The notes under the pieces are model-generated. The model saw only the letters and a list, made by a program, of their open reading frames with translations. It ran no database searches and had not been told where the DNA came from. A stretch of DNA of 64,000 bases from Marinimicrobium hydrolyticum (GTDB lineage Bacteria > Pseudomonadota > Gammaproteobacteria > Pseudomonadales > Cellvibrionaceae). The position numbers were made by a program, and so were the translations under genes. Positions 8,019-16,394 of this stretch are shown here, piece after piece. The DNA lies in contig NZ_JAVDDU010000001.1 in the NCBI RefSeq assembly GCF_030848505.1, positions 558,001 through 622,000 of the forward strand, given 5' to 3'. Within the stretch, counting starts at the first letter, position 1; each line of letters begins with the position of its first letter.

Positions 8019-10003
8019 GCGAATCCGTCCAAATACCGCGCAACAGTTTGGCTTGGCTGCTAGTGGCGCAGATCGCCATCTTCCTGCCGCACACAGGACA
8101 CGCCCCTTTATGGCTATGGGCGGTGTGGTTGGTGGTGGCGCTCTGGCGTTGGCAAGTCTTCCGTGGCGCCTGGAGCTTCCCCAGTGGTTGGGTCAAATTG
8201 ACGCTGATCGTGATCTGTGGCGCCGGCTTGGCATTTAGCTACGGGGGGCAGTTTGGCATGGGCACCATGGTCAGCTTGCTGCTGGCGGCGTTTATGCTCA
8301 AACTTCTGGAGCTGCGCAGGCGACGGGATATCCTGGTACTTTGCTATCTCGGGTACTTTGTGGCCGGCACCCAGTTTTTGTTTTACTCCAATTTGGTGGC
8401 CGCCTTTTATGGTCTGTTTTCAGTGGTGGTCCTCACGGCGGCGTTGCTGGCGTCCCATCAGTCGCTGCGTCAGTACCGGTTTTGGCGGACCTTTCGGCTA
8501 ACCGGGGTTTTGCTTTTGCAGGCCACGCCCTTGATGGTGATTCTATTTTTAGTGGTGCCACGAGTCGGTGCGCTTTGGTCCGTACCGGCGGAAGCCGGGG
8601 GCGCCTCCACTGGCATGAGCGACTCCATGTCTCCCGGCGAGATCAGCAATCTGGCCCAGTCCAACGCTTTGGCTTTTCGTGTGACCTTTGAGAGTGAGGT
8701 GCCGCAACCGGCCGAGCGCTATTGGCGAGGATTGGTGTTTTCGGATTTTGATGGTCGTACTTGGCGGCAATCACACCGACAACAACTGCCGCACCTGGTG
8801 AACTGGGACGACGAGCCACCCGCCGTATGGCGAGACCAGATTGAACGACTTGGCCGACCAGTGCGTTATGAGGTGATGCTGGAGCCTAATCACGAGCGCT
8901 GGTTGTACACTCTGCCAGCCCCTTCCGAGTGGAGCGATGGCATCGGTATTGGGCCGGAATTCCGTTTGCAGAAACGTCAACGGGTCAGTCAGCGTATTCA
9001 ATACCAGGTAACGTCGTATTTGGATTACCGCTACCAGCGGGTAGGCTTAGCGGACTGGGAGCGGCGTCAGGAAGTGCAATTTCCGTCCGCCAGTAACCCC
9101 CGTACCCAGGAACGCATACGGGAGTGGCAGGAGGAGTTGGTTTCCGATGAGGCCTTGATTGAACGCCTACTGGAACATTACCGGGCAAGTTTTCACTATA
9201 CGCTGCAACCTCAGACCTTGGGTCGGCATTCGGTGGATGAATTCCTGTGGGACACACAGGCGGGCTTTTGTGAGCACTTTGCCAGCAGCTTTGTGTTTGC
9301 CTTGCGGGTTGCGGGTATCCCTGCCCGAGTGGTGGTGGGCTATCAGGGCGGTGAGCGCAGTACTCTGGAAGACTACTGGATTGTCCGTCAGCGGGACGCC
9401 CATGCTTGGGCTGAAGTGTGGTTGGAAGATCAGGGTTGGGTGCGCTTTGACCCGACCACGGCGGTGGCGCCGGAGCGGATCGAGCTGGGCTTGAATGAAG
9501 CCTTGGCCCAGGATGAGGCTTTCCAGGCTTCTCGCACCTTTGGTGCTGACAGGGGTTTACTCCTCCAGTTGTCGTTGCGTTGGGACTTGCTGAATTATCA
9601 ATGGAACCGATGGGTGCTGGGTTACGATAATCGACTGCAAGATCGGTGGATGGAGAACTGGCTCGGAGGTAGGGATCCCTGGCGCGTCGCCGTGGCCATT
9701 TTGCTGACCGGTGGCGTGTTGGTAACGTTTATGGTTCTGGTGATCCTTTGGCAACAGCGGCCCCACTATCGCTATCCGGCGGACCGTTACTACGCACGGT
9801 TTTGCGCGCGCTTGGCGCGCGCCGGTTTATCTCGCTCACGAGGGGAGGATCCCCGGGCGTACGCTCACAGAGTCATTGCCGCCCGCCCGGACTTGGCGGA
9901 GCCTGTCGAGCGGATTACTCGCTATTATGAGTGGATAATCTACGGCGATGATCACAGCGCACTGGAGCAGCTGCGAGGGGCTGTGAAGGGTCTGAAAGTA
10001 TGA
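8012..10003 (+). CDS. tgpA: TgpA-like transglutaminase-fold membrane protein
   Basis: A 663-residue inner-membrane protein. About six N-terminal membrane segments (DUF3488) lead into a periplasmic transglutaminase-like domain, one further membrane segment near residue 570, and a C-terminal DUF4129-like tail. The catalytic triad is visible: Cys420 in AGFCEHFASS, His464 in DAHAWAEVW and Asp480 in RFDPT. The family is named for the Pseudomonas aeruginosa protein TgpA, reported as important for viability. The start ATG has GAGGAGTGG before it and overlaps the DUF58 gene. It converges on rlmB with only a 6-base gap, so no dedicated terminator fits between them. All expected residues are intact, so it is likely active. 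Confidence 0.9.
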   Translation: MVSESVQIPRNSLAWLLVAQIAIFLPHTGHAPLWLWAVWLVVALWRWQVFRGAWSFPSGWVKLTLIVICGAGLAFSYGGQFGMGTMVSLLLAAFMLKLLELRRRRDILVLCYLGYFVAGTQFLFYSNLVAAFYGLFSVVVLTAALLASHQSLRQYRFWRTFRLTGVLLLQATPLMVILFLVVPRVGALWSVPAEAGGASTGMSDSMSPGEISNLAQSNALAFRVTFESEVPQPAERYWRGLVFSDFDGRTWRQSHRQQLPHLVNWDDEPPAVWRDQIERLGRPVRYEVMLEPNHERWLYTLPAPSEWSDGIGIGPEFRLQKRQRVSQRIQYQVTSYLDYRYQRVGLADWERRQEVQFPSASNPRTQERIREWQEELVSDEALIERLLEHYRASFHYTLQPQTLGRHSVDEFLWDTQAGFCEHFASSFVFALRVAGIPARVVVGYQGGERSTLEDYWIVRQRDAHAWAEVWLEDQGWVRFDPTTAVAPERIELGLNEALAQDEAFQASRTFGADRGLLLQLSLRWDLLNYQWNRWVLGYDNRLQDRWMENWLGGRDPWRVAVAILLTGGVLVTFMVLVILWQQRPHYRYPADRYYARFCARLARAGLSRSRGEDPRAYAHRVIAARPDLAEPVERITRYYEWIIYGDDHSALEQLRGAVKGLKV

Positions 10004-10009
10004 GCAGGC

Positions 10010-10804
10010 TTACACTTGCCCGCGGAAGGCAATCAGGGCGGCGGTGACCGCCACGTTGAGCGATTCAACACCGTTGTTCATGGGGATTTTGAGGGTCTGA
10101 TTGCAATGCTGCGCTACTTGCGCGGATACGCCCTCGGTTTCGTTTCCCAGCACGTAGATACAGGGACCCTTGGGGCTGAAATCTTTCAGACTCACGGAAG
10201 CGTGGGAGGATAGGGCACAAATGGCGAGCGCTCCCGAGTTGGAAAAGTCTGCCAAAGCAGAACTAAGGTCCTCACAGCGCAATATTGGCGCACGAAATAC
10301 CGTGCCTGCGCTGGCTTTAATCACCAGTGGATCAATCGGTGCGCAACCTTTGCTGGGTAGCAGTATGCCATCAATACGACCCGCGCTGGCGGAGCGAATG
10401 ATCATACCCAGGTTCTGAGGGTTGGTGATGCGGTCCAAAGCTAGCAAGGTGTAATGTGGTGCTTGCCCGGGTTGCGACTGTAAAAATTGCTGGTGGCTGG
10501 TGTAGCGGGCGCAAATAAGATCCGCTGCCACGCCTTGATCCTGCTTGCTGTTTTTGGAGATCCGCGCCAAGGCTTTGCGGTCGTGGTAGACAATTTCAGC
10601 GCCTTTTGCCGTGGCGGCTGCAATAATGCGCTCTATTAAGTCTCCCGACCGGTTACTGTCCGCCAAATGCAAACGATAAATTTTGGTTTGTGGATCCTCC
10701 AATGCTTCCAACACTGGTTTGCGGCCGTACACCGTCAATAGGGAGTTAAAGAAGTCTTTTTTGGCGCGGTAAGCGGCGCTGTCGGAGGTGCCTTTGTGGA
10801 CCAT
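10010..10804 (-). CDS. rlmB: SpoU/TrmH-family RNA 2'-O-methyltransferase (RlmB-like)
   Basis: A 264-residue cytoplasmic SPOUT methyltransferase. The N-terminal region (about 20-100) is the substrate-binding domain with YGRKPVLEAL. The catalytic domain carries the three family motifs: NPQNLGMIIRSA, YVLGNETEGVS and IPMNNGVESLNVAVTAA. These bind S-adenosylmethionine in the trefoil knot and place the ribose 2'-OH. RlmB methylates G2251 of 23S rRNA in Escherichia coli; close relatives act on tRNA, so the exact target is inferred. A 7-bp hairpin (ATGCTGG/CCAGCAT, 10816-10836) lies 12 bases before the start codon and could occlude initiation. Confidence 0.82.
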   Translation of the reverse strand: MVHKGTSDSAAYRAKKDFFNSLLTVYGRKPVLEALEDPQTKIYRLHLADSNRSGDLIERIIAAATAKGAEIVYHDRKALARISKNSKQDQGVAADLICARYTSHQQFLQSQPGQAPHYTLLALDRITNPQNLGMIIRSASAGRIDGILLPSKGCAPIDPLVIKASAGTVFRAPILRCEDLSSALADFSNSGALAICALSSHASVSLKDFSPKGPCIYVLGNETEGVSAQVAQHCNQTLKIPMNNGVESLNVAVTAALIAFRGQV

Positions 10805-10923
10805 AATGTCGCTTCATGCTGGGAAAAGTCCAGCATTGTAACTGCTGTCGCCCCATTGTGAACATGGGCGATGCATCTCCGCAGCATCGCCACGGTCATG
10901 CCGAGCCTGTTATGGCCATTCAG

Positions 10924-11337
10924 CTAAACATTCAAATAGCAATCTTCGTCGTTCTCAATCAGCCCGCGCAACACATCCCTACGATTAATCATACCCACCA
11001 GCTTGTCATTGCTGACAACCGGATAGTTTTTCGGCTTGTGGGCCAACATGATTTCAGCCAATTCTACAATGCTGGTGTCCGGGGCGACGGTGAGTACATC
11101 CGTTTGCATAATGGTCGATACGGCGGGAGGCTCTTCACAAAAGAAGGCGCCGTGGAGCATTTCTTTTATGCAGTCCTGTTCGGACACGAAACCCACCACT
11201 TTTTTGTGCTCGTCCACCACAGGCAGTCCGGTATAACCTCCTTTCAGCAGTGCCGCTACCACTTGATTGGTGTTGGTGCTGACGGAGATAGCCGGGATTT
11301 GGCGTTGCATGTAACTCTTAACCAAGATCGAATGCAT
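10924..11337 (-). CDS. Tandem CBS domain protein
   Basis: A 137-residue cytoplasmic protein made almost entirely of two CBS motifs (about residues 5-65 and 72-132), which together form one Bateman module that binds adenine nucleotides or related ligands. Visible CBS hallmarks are GYTGLPVVDEHKKVVGFVSE and KNYPVVSNDKLVGMINRRDV. No partner enzymatic domain is attached. The ATG is preceded by GGGAGGAAC. It follows pdxJ on the same strand after 72 bases containing a GC-rich stem. Stand-alone CBS proteins have varied sensing roles and I cannot name a target. Confidence 0.88.
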   Translation of the reverse strand: MHSILVKSYMQRQIPAISVSTNTNQVVAALLKGGYTGLPVVDEHKKVVGFVSEQDCIKEMLHGAFFCEEPPAVSTIMQTDVLTVAPDTSIVELAEIMLAHKPKNYPVVSNDKLVGMINRRDVLRGLIENDEDCYLNV

Positions 11338-11360
11338 ACTGTTCCTCCCTAGTGTCTGTG

Positions 11361-11396
11361 ACGAGCAGGGCGCCGGGGTGAAGGCCCCGCCCTCGT
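11361..11396 (-). terminator. GC-rich stem between pdxJ and the CBS gene
   Basis: ACGAG (11361-11365) pairs with CTCGT (11392-11396). Inside it GGGG (11375-11378) pairs with CCCC (11385-11388) around TGAAGG, with small bulges between. It lies 13 bases after the pdxJ stop on the minus strand. No U-run follows, so it may be a weak terminator, a processing site or a 3'-end stabiliser. Confidence 0.35.
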
Positions 11397-11409
11397 GTAA
11401 AGTATAGAC

Positions 11410-12180
11410 CTACCTAATGGGTGTTTGGCAAATTTGCCGATAGGCGGCAACGGCAGGGGTAAGCCCCATAGCCAGGGCATCTACAGTTAAGGCATGTCCT
11501 ATGGAAACCTCAGCCGCGCCCACTACACGCAGAAACTGAGCGAGGTTATCCAGGTTGAGGTCATGGCCGGCATTAACGCCTAAGCCCAGCTCACGCGCCC
11601 GCTCTGCCGCGGTTCTGTAGCGCTCCAGCAGTTGAGCCAGATCCGAGTGCGCATGCCGATGGGCGAGGGCATAGGGCCCGGTGTAGAGTTCAATGCGGTC
11701 CGCTCCCAGGTCGCTGGCACGCTCGATCTGATCCACGTCCGGGTCCATAAACAAGCTCACCCTGACGCCCAGGTCTTTGATTTGGCGAATAATTGGCGTC
11801 AAGCGCTGCCCTGCTTGCGTCAAATCAAAGCCGTGATCGGAGGTCAGTTGGTCGTTGCTATCCGGTACCAATGTGCATTGATGGGGGGGGTGTTCCGCTA
11901 CCAGCGCCATAAAGCCTGGGTAGGTGCCCAGGCTGGGCGCAAACGGATTGCCCTCAATGTTGAATTCGGCCTCGGGCCAATGGGAGAGCAACGTGGTTAA
12001 GTCAGGGATGTCGGCGGCGCGAATGTGTCGCTGGTCAGGTCGAGGGTGAACAGTCAGTCCGTCCGCGCCAGCCTCCAGACACGTTCGCCCGTGCGCGATC
12101 AGGTCAGGGTAGTTGCCTTCCCGAGAGTTGCGAATCAGGGCGATTTTGTTGAGGTTGACGCTAAGTTTGGTTGGAATCAT
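11410..12180 (-). CDS. pdxJ: Pyridoxine 5'-phosphate synthase
   Basis: A 256-residue TIM-barrel enzyme that condenses 1-deoxy-xylulose 5-phosphate with 3-amino-2-oxopropyl phosphate to form pyridoxine 5'-phosphate, the last ring-closing step of the DXP-dependent vitamin B6 pathway. Diagnostic stretches are LSVNLNKIALIRNSR near the N-terminus, GADGLTVHPRPDQRHI with the catalytic histidine region, FNIEGNP and GVNAGHDLNLDNL. The length matches the family. Its start overlaps the upstream cyclophilin stop by 4 bases, implying co-translation. In many gammaproteobacteria pdxJ follows recO; here it is linked to ppi and SH3-protein genes instead. Confidence 0.96.
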   Translation of the reverse strand: MIPTKLSVNLNKIALIRNSREGNYPDLIAHGRTCLEAGADGLTVHPRPDQRHIRAADIPDLTTLLSHWPEAEFNIEGNPFAPSLGTYPGFMALVAEHPPHQCTLVPDSNDQLTSDHGFDLTQAGQRLTPIIRQIKDLGVRVSLFMDPDVDQIERASDLGADRIELYTGPYALAHRHAHSDLAQLLERYRTAAERARELGLGVNAGHDLNLDNLAQFLRVVGAAEVSIGHALTVDALAMGLTPAVAAYRQICQTPIR

Positions 12181-12770
12181 TGGTTGTCGTCTTGAGCCGT
12201 TTCCATACGTTGGGCTTTTAAAATGCGCACGGGAGTATTGGGCGCGTCCGGGTGAGCCCGGAAATTACCGCGCGGTTCCTCCACGATGGCGATGACAGTT
12301 TCCTGGCCGTCCACCACGCGTCCAAACACCGTATAGCCGGGCCGATCTTCGGTGGCATTGAGGCTTCGATTGTCATTGAGGTTGATAAAGAACTGAGACG
12401 TGGCGCTGTCAGGGTCGCTGGTGCGCGCCATGGACAGGGTCATGGGCGAGTTTCTCAGGCCGTTGTCGGATTCGTTAACGATGGGGTCGCGGGTCTCTTT
12501 GGGCGTAAAGTCGTAGGTCAGGCCGCCGCCCTGGACCACAAACCCTGGAATGACACGATGAAAGATGGTGCCGTTGTAGAAGTGGCTATCCACATAGGCG
12601 AGGAAATTTTCCACGGTAACCGGCGCTCGCTCGGGAAACAGCTCGATGATCATCTCGCCAACATCGGTGGTCACGAGCACACGTGGATTCTCCGCATGTG
12701 CCGGCAGCGCTGCGCCTATCAATAAAATGCACAGGTAGGCGCTTCCCAGCGCCTTGGCCAGTTTGGTCAT
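12177..12770 (-). CDS. Periplasmic cyclophilin-type peptidyl-prolyl isomerase
   Basis: A 197-residue cyclophilin with a signal peptide ending near AHA (about residue 25), so a periplasmic folding catalyst like PpiA. The body shows the cyclophilin pattern FHRVIPGFVVQGG, including the catalytic arginine, and TSQFFINLNDN. I placed the start at MTKLAKAL, 2 bases after the stop of the upstream SH3 gene; an ATG four codons earlier would overlap that gene. The SH3 gene, this gene and pdxJ are tightly packed and probably co-transcribed. Confidence 0.93.
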   Translation of the reverse strand: MTKLAKALGSAYLCILLIGAALPAHAENPRVLVTTDVGEMIIELFPERAPVTVENFLAYVDSHFYNGTIFHRVIPGFVVQGGGLTYDFTPKETRDPIVNESDNGLRNSPMTLSMARTSDPDSATSQFFINLNDNRSLNATEDRPGYTVFGRVVDGQETVIAIVEEPRGNFRAHPDAPNTPVRILKAQRMETAQDDNQ

Positions 12771-12772
12771 AT

Positions 12773-13468
12773 TCAGCCCCATTCAGATTTGCGGCGGCGT
12801 TTGCCAATGGCCTGCAAAATCAGCGACAAGATCACACCGGTAAATAGAATGCCGCCGCCAAACATCCACTCATAGTAGCGTCGATCATTGCGCAACTGCT
12901 CGTTCTCGGCCTGAATGACATCGGCTCGGGTTTGGAGCATTTGGTAGGCCTCATTGAGATCCTGATGCTGCTGGTGCAAATTCAAGGCGTCGGAGGAAAC
13001 GTTGCGAAGTTCTTCAAATTCCGCTTGTAGCCCTTGGTGTTCGGAACGTAGGGCAGCAAGTGTCTGTTCCAGGGTGCTGTTCTCACCCCTTAACTCGGTG
13101 ATGGTTCTCTCCAGCGCCCGCATTTCATTCGTCAAACGCTGTGCGCGGGTCTGGGCTGCTTCCAACTGCTGTGCGGCTGTGGGCTGATTGAGCAAGTATT
13201 GATTTTGAACCCAGCCCTCTTCACCTCGTGGTGGGCGGATCAGCGTCCAGGCGTTGCCATCGGCATCTTCTTCCTCGCGGATTACCTCGACTTGCGTACC
13301 GCTACGCAGGCCCCGGTGGACGATGCGAAACTGGTTGCCCATGCCGGAGCGCAATGGCACATGGAGGACGTCGGAAATGTAACGGGCTTCCCCTTCCTGA
13401 GCGTGCGCAGGAGTCATTAAGGGTAGCCAGAGAACACATGCCAGCAGGGTCATTGTTGTTGTTTTCAC
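12773..13468 (-). CDS. TIGR04211-type SH3 domain protein with coiled coil and C-terminal anchor
   Basis: About 231 residues: an N-terminal signal peptide ending near PAHAQ, a bacterial SH3 domain (roughly 25-90, with DVLHVPLRSG and GEEGWVQNQYL), a long heptad-rich coiled coil (about 95-200), and a single C-terminal membrane segment followed by a basic tail. This matches the TIGR04211 family of periplasm-facing envelope proteins. The GTG start is preferred because AGG lies 7 bases before it and the signal peptide is then complete. An upstream ATG would add 14 residues ahead of the signal. The molecular role is not established; a cell-wall-associated function is inferred from SH3b domains in general. 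Confidence 0.85.
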   Translation of the reverse strand: MKTTTMTLLACVLWLPLMTPAHAQEGEARYISDVLHVPLRSGMGNQFRIVHRGLRSGTQVEVIREEEDADGNAWTLIRPPRGEEGWVQNQYLLNQPTAAQQLEAAQTRAQRLTNEMRALERTITELRGENSTLEQTLAALRSEHQGLQAEFEELRNVSSDALNLHQQHQDLNEAYQMLQTRADVIQAENEQLRNDRRYYEWMFGGGILFTGVILSLILQAIGKRRRKSEWG

Positions 13469-13578
13469 GGCAGTACCTGAAGGGCTGAAAAGTTCGGAAA
13501 ATTTACACATATCGTTATAAGGCTTCTGTTATCACTCTAAACCAGATTAAGCGGCTGTCAACTGAGGGCCGCTGGCGT

Positions 13579-13878
13579 TTACGGGAGTACTCGCTTGAAA
13601 GGCTTGACCAGAACGCGCTCGTACACTCCGGCGTTCACATAGGGATCGGCATCAGCCCAGGATTGTGCGTCGCTCAGTGAAGCAAATTCTGCTACCACCA
13701 GGCTGCCGGTAAAACCCGCCGCTCCTGGATCGTTGCTGTCCACGGCGGGGTGAGGGCCGGCCAGCAGCAAGCGGCCGGCGTCTTTAAGCTCGTGTAGCCG
13801 AGCCAGATGGTCTGCGCGCGCACCTTTGCGCTTGTCCCCGCTGTTGGGAACGTCTTCACTGATAATGGCGTAGAACAT
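13579..13878 (-). CDS. YciI-family protein
   Basis: A 99-residue small cytoplasmic protein of the YciI dimeric alpha-beta barrel family. The conserved histidine-aspartate dyad is suggested by [24 protein letters not shown] and by [17 protein letters not shown]. Starting at [10 protein letters not shown] gives the family N-terminus; an upstream in-frame ATG would overlap the preceding gene. YciI members show weak similarity to muconolactone isomerases, but a physiological reaction is not generally known. It sits directly behind the VC0807-type membrane gene, a pairing similar to yciI next to yciB in other gammaproteobacteria. Confidence 0.93.
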   Translation of the reverse strand: MFYAIISEDVPNSGDKRKGARADHLARLHELKDAGRLLLAGPHPAVDSNDPGAAGFTGSLVVAEFASLSDAQSWADADPYVNAGVYERVLVKPFKRVLP

Positions 13879-13904
13879 GTCTTTGTCTCGAATCGGGGCA
13901 GGGA

Positions 13905-14663
13905 TCAATCCGGGCTGCCATCGTTGATCACTTCTTCCAAGCTGAGTTCCGTGAGTTGGCGAATTCGCCGAAACAAAAAGAACAGAGCGCTGGCCATAAC
14001 GATCATCGCTGGCAATACAATCACCGGAAAACTGAGGGCGGTCATTTTACCCAACTCTTCGTTGAATTCCACGGTTCCCGGAGGGCTCACCATAATGAAC
14101 TTGGCGAGCATGTAGTTGAGCGCCGAGGATACGAAAAACGAAAACGCCACTAAGTATGATGCGTGTTGCAAAACTTTTTCAAAAGCCATTTCATTGCCAC
14201 GTTCGCGCAGGGCAGCGGCGATTTTGTCTACCTTCAGCAGCTTATCGTTGTACAGAAAGACTTTCACCACGGGATAGCGTGTCTTCACTGAGATCAGTGT
14301 CAATAGGCCGATGATTCCAGGAATGGCCGCTTCTTTAATGGCAATGTATTTGGGGTCCAGCTCCATGAGGCTGATCCCGCCGGTGAGCATAACACTGACA
14401 AATCCGAGCGCCGAAAAAATGTTCAGCTTGCGGCGAATGATGAAATCGCGCGCCCCATAAATCAGCGGAAAGGCCAAGGCAACGATAATGCCCATCTTAA
14501 TGCCCAGATGCTCTTCGCCGCTGAATTTGCTCAGGATAATCGTAGGCACCACTATATTGAGCAGGAGGTTGGCGAGTAGGCTTTCGCGCTTGGGATTGGG
14601 GCCGATGGTCGCCGTGGTATTTTCCTCCGGATTGGCTTCTTTAGGGGTTGCGCTTTCGGTCAT
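13905..14663 (-). CDS. VC0807-family integral membrane protein
   Basis: A 252-residue protein with a hydrophilic 30-residue N-terminus and about five or six membrane segments, separated by a charged cytoplasmic stretch containing [22 protein letters not shown]. Overall it matches VC0807-type proteins, which are often annotated as related to septation protein A/YciB. It lies immediately upstream of a YciI gene on the same strand, and the divergent PHP gene begins about 80 bases away. No enzymatic motif is seen and the role is unknown. Confidence 0.78.
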   Translation of the reverse strand: MTESATPKEANPEENTTATIGPNPKRESLLANLLLNIVVPTIILSKFSGEEHLGIKMGIIVALAFPLIYGARDFIIRRKLNIFSALGFVSVMLTGGISLMELDPKYIAIKEAAIPGIIGLLTLISVKTRYPVVKVFLYNDKLLKVDKIAAALRERGNEMAFEKVLQHASYLVAFSFFVSSALNYMLAKFIMVSPPGTVEFNEELGKMTALSFPVIVLPAMIVMASALFFLFRRIRQLTELSLEEVINDGSPD

Positions 14664-14745
14664 TAGGGCCTCGGGTATTGGGATTCAATGTTATCACGCT
14701 TCAGGCATGCCATAATGTAGAGCATGACCAACTACGGAGCGTCTC

Positions 14746-15579
14746 TTGGTATTTGATTTACACAGCCACAGTAACTATTCGGACGGTATTTTAAGCCCTG
14801 AGGCGCTGATGTCGAGGGCCAAAGAGAGGGGTGTGACAGTACTTGCACTTACCGATCACGACACCATAGCCGGGATTGGGCCCGCGCGGCAAGCAGCCGC
14901 TGCTGAAGATATGACCCTAATCGCCGGGATAGAGTTCTCCAGTCAGTGGGGTAAGTCGGGTATTCATGTGCTCGGATTGGGTGTAAATCCCGAGTCGCCC
15001 GAGTTGCTTGCTGCTGTTGCCCAACAGCAAGATGCAAGAGAAGCGCGGGCCAAAGCCATAGCCGTACGGCTAGCGCAGTTGGGTATCCCAGGAGCTCTGG
15101 AAGGTGCTCAGGCGCTCGCCGGAGGGCAGGTGGGAAGACCGCATTTTGCGCAATATTTGGTTGCTGGCGGCTACGTCCGTAACGAAGCGGCGGCATTTAA
15201 AAAGTATTTGGGGGCGGGCAAACCGGCGGATGTGAAGTTTCAGTGGCCGGAGATGGCGCAGGTGATCGGCTGGATACACGGCAGTGGAGGTGTCGCTGTT
15301 TTAGCCCACCCGTACAAGTACCCAATGACTCGCACCAAACGCTGCGCTTTGGTAGCGGATTTCGCTCAGGCTGGTGGCGACGGTCTAGAAGTCATCAGCG
15401 GTCAACAAGCCTCCGGCGTGGCCGAGGATCTGGCAAAGCTCGCCGACACCCACCAATTGGCCGCCTCCTGTGGCAGCGACTTCCACCGGCCGGATGCGCC
15501 CTGGCAGGAGCTGGGCAATTTCGGCACTCTTCCAGCCCGGTGCCGCCCTATTTGGTCAATGTTGGGCTACGCCGCCTAG
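14746..15579 (+). CDS. rnm: PHP-domain phosphoesterase (RNase AM / nucleoside 3',5'-bisphosphatase type)
   Basis: A 277-residue cytoplasmic metal-dependent hydrolase. The PHP motifs are clear: DLHSHSNYSDG at residues 4-14, ALTDHDTI, GIEFSS, AHPYKYP and GSDFHRPD near the C-terminus, supplying the trinuclear metal site. Relatives such as E. coli YciV/Rnm trim 5' ends of rRNA and hydrolyse 3',5'-bisphosphonucleotides. The start is TTG with GGAG about 9 bases upstream; the nearby ATG at 14723 is out of frame. It is followed on the same strand by the yciO-like gene, the same neighbourhood seen in E. coli. Confidence 0.9.
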   Translation: MVFDLHSHSNYSDGILSPEALMSRAKERGVTVLALTDHDTIAGIGPARQAAAAEDMTLIAGIEFSSQWGKSGIHVLGLGVNPESPELLAAVAQQQDAREARAKAIAVRLAQLGIPGALEGAQALAGGQVGRPHFAQYLVAGGYVRNEAAAFKKYLGAGKPADVKFQWPEMAQVIGWIHGSGGVAVLAHPYKYPMTRTKRCALVADFAQAGGDGLEVISGQQASGVAEDLAKLADTHQLAASCGSDFHRPDAPWQELGNFGTLPARCRPIWSMLGYAA

Positions 15580-15665
15580 CGGGTGTGCATGCCGGGCGTA
15601 GTTACCTTGCTTGGCTTCTGTATAATTGTGATAAAAACCGACCAAGACGCGAGTCGAGGAGCTGT

Positions 15666-16289
15666 ATGGCGCAATACTTTCAAATTCATCCGGAAAACCC
15701 TCAACAACGTCTTATCCAACAGGCGGTGGACATCATTCGTCGGGGAGGCATCGTCGCCTATCCCACGGATTCCGCTTACGCGCTTGGCTGTCACATCGGG
15801 GATAAGATGGCGCTGGACCGCATCCGTTTGATGCGTCAGCTGGATAAACACCATAATTTTACCCTGATGTGCCGGGACCTGTCGGAGCTAGCCACTTACG
15901 CCAAGGTGGACAACCAGGTTTTTCGGTTGTTAAAAAACCATACTCCTGGCCCCTTTACCTTTATTCTGCCCGGAACTTCGGAGGTGCCTCGGCGCCTGAT
16001 GCATCCCAAGCGTAAAACGATTGGCCTGAGGGTGCCGGACAATCGGATCGCCTTGGCTCTGATGGAAGCGTTGGGCGAGCCACTGATGACCAGCAGCTTG
16101 CTGTTGCCGGGTCAAAGCTTGCCGCTCAGCGACCCGGAAGATATCCGTCATACCCTGGAGCACCAAGTAGAACTGGTGATTGATGGTGGCAATTGCGGCC
16201 TGGAGCCCACCACGGTGGTGGATCTGACCGGGTCCGTGCCGGAGGTGATTCGCCAGGGCAAGGGCGATGCCTCGCCATTCTTGGGCTAA
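15666..16289 (+). CDS. yciO: YciO/TsaC-family threonylcarbamoyl-AMP synthase-like protein
   Basis: A 207-residue YrdC-fold protein. The nucleotide-binding signature GGIVAYPTDSAYALG is at about residues 23-37, with TPGPFTFIL and KTIGLRVPDN downstream. TsaC makes threonylcarbamoyl-AMP for tRNA t6A; the YciO branch is a paralogue with weaker or uncertain activity. Linkage to the PHP/rnm gene favours YciO. The ATG follows GTCGAGGAGCTGT. A much longer in-frame reading upstream overlaps the PHP gene and carries no family sequence, so it was excluded. Confidence 0.88.
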   Translation: MAQYFQIHPENPQQRLIQQAVDIIRRGGIVAYPTDSAYALGCHIGDKMALDRIRLMRQLDKHHNFTLMCRDLSELATYAKVDNQVFRLLKNHTPGPFTFILPGTSEVPRRLMHPKRKTIGLRVPDNRIALALMEALGEPLMTSSLLLPGQSLPLSDPEDIRHTLEHQVELVIDGGNCGLEPTTVVDLTGSVPEVIRQGKGDASPFLG

Positions 16290-16351
16290 TGAATAGCCCG
16301 AGGCCCGAAAAAACGTGACGTGCGGGCGTATTCCCGCCGTCCGTTAGTCGC

Positions 16352-16357
16352 TATAAT
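16352..16357 (+). promoter_or_regulatory. -10 element candidate for scpA-scpB-rluB
   Basis: A perfect TATAAT lies 38 bases before the scpA GTG. No good -35 is found at 16-18 bases upstream. A short GC hairpin (GCGGG/CCCGC, about 16322-16336) precedes it and may end the yciO transcript. Confidence 0.45.
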
Positions 16358-16394
16358 GCCCCGTTTTAGCCATACCAATAACAGGTCCCACTGA

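Noticed and set aside
10816-10836. Hairpin before rlmB as a riboswitch
   Set aside because: It is a single 7-bp stem with no further structure; it may affect initiation but there is no sign of a ligand-binding fold.
15243-15665. N-terminal extension of the YciO gene
   Set aside because: It overlaps the PHP gene in another frame. The family N-terminus and a ribosome-binding site are found at 15666.
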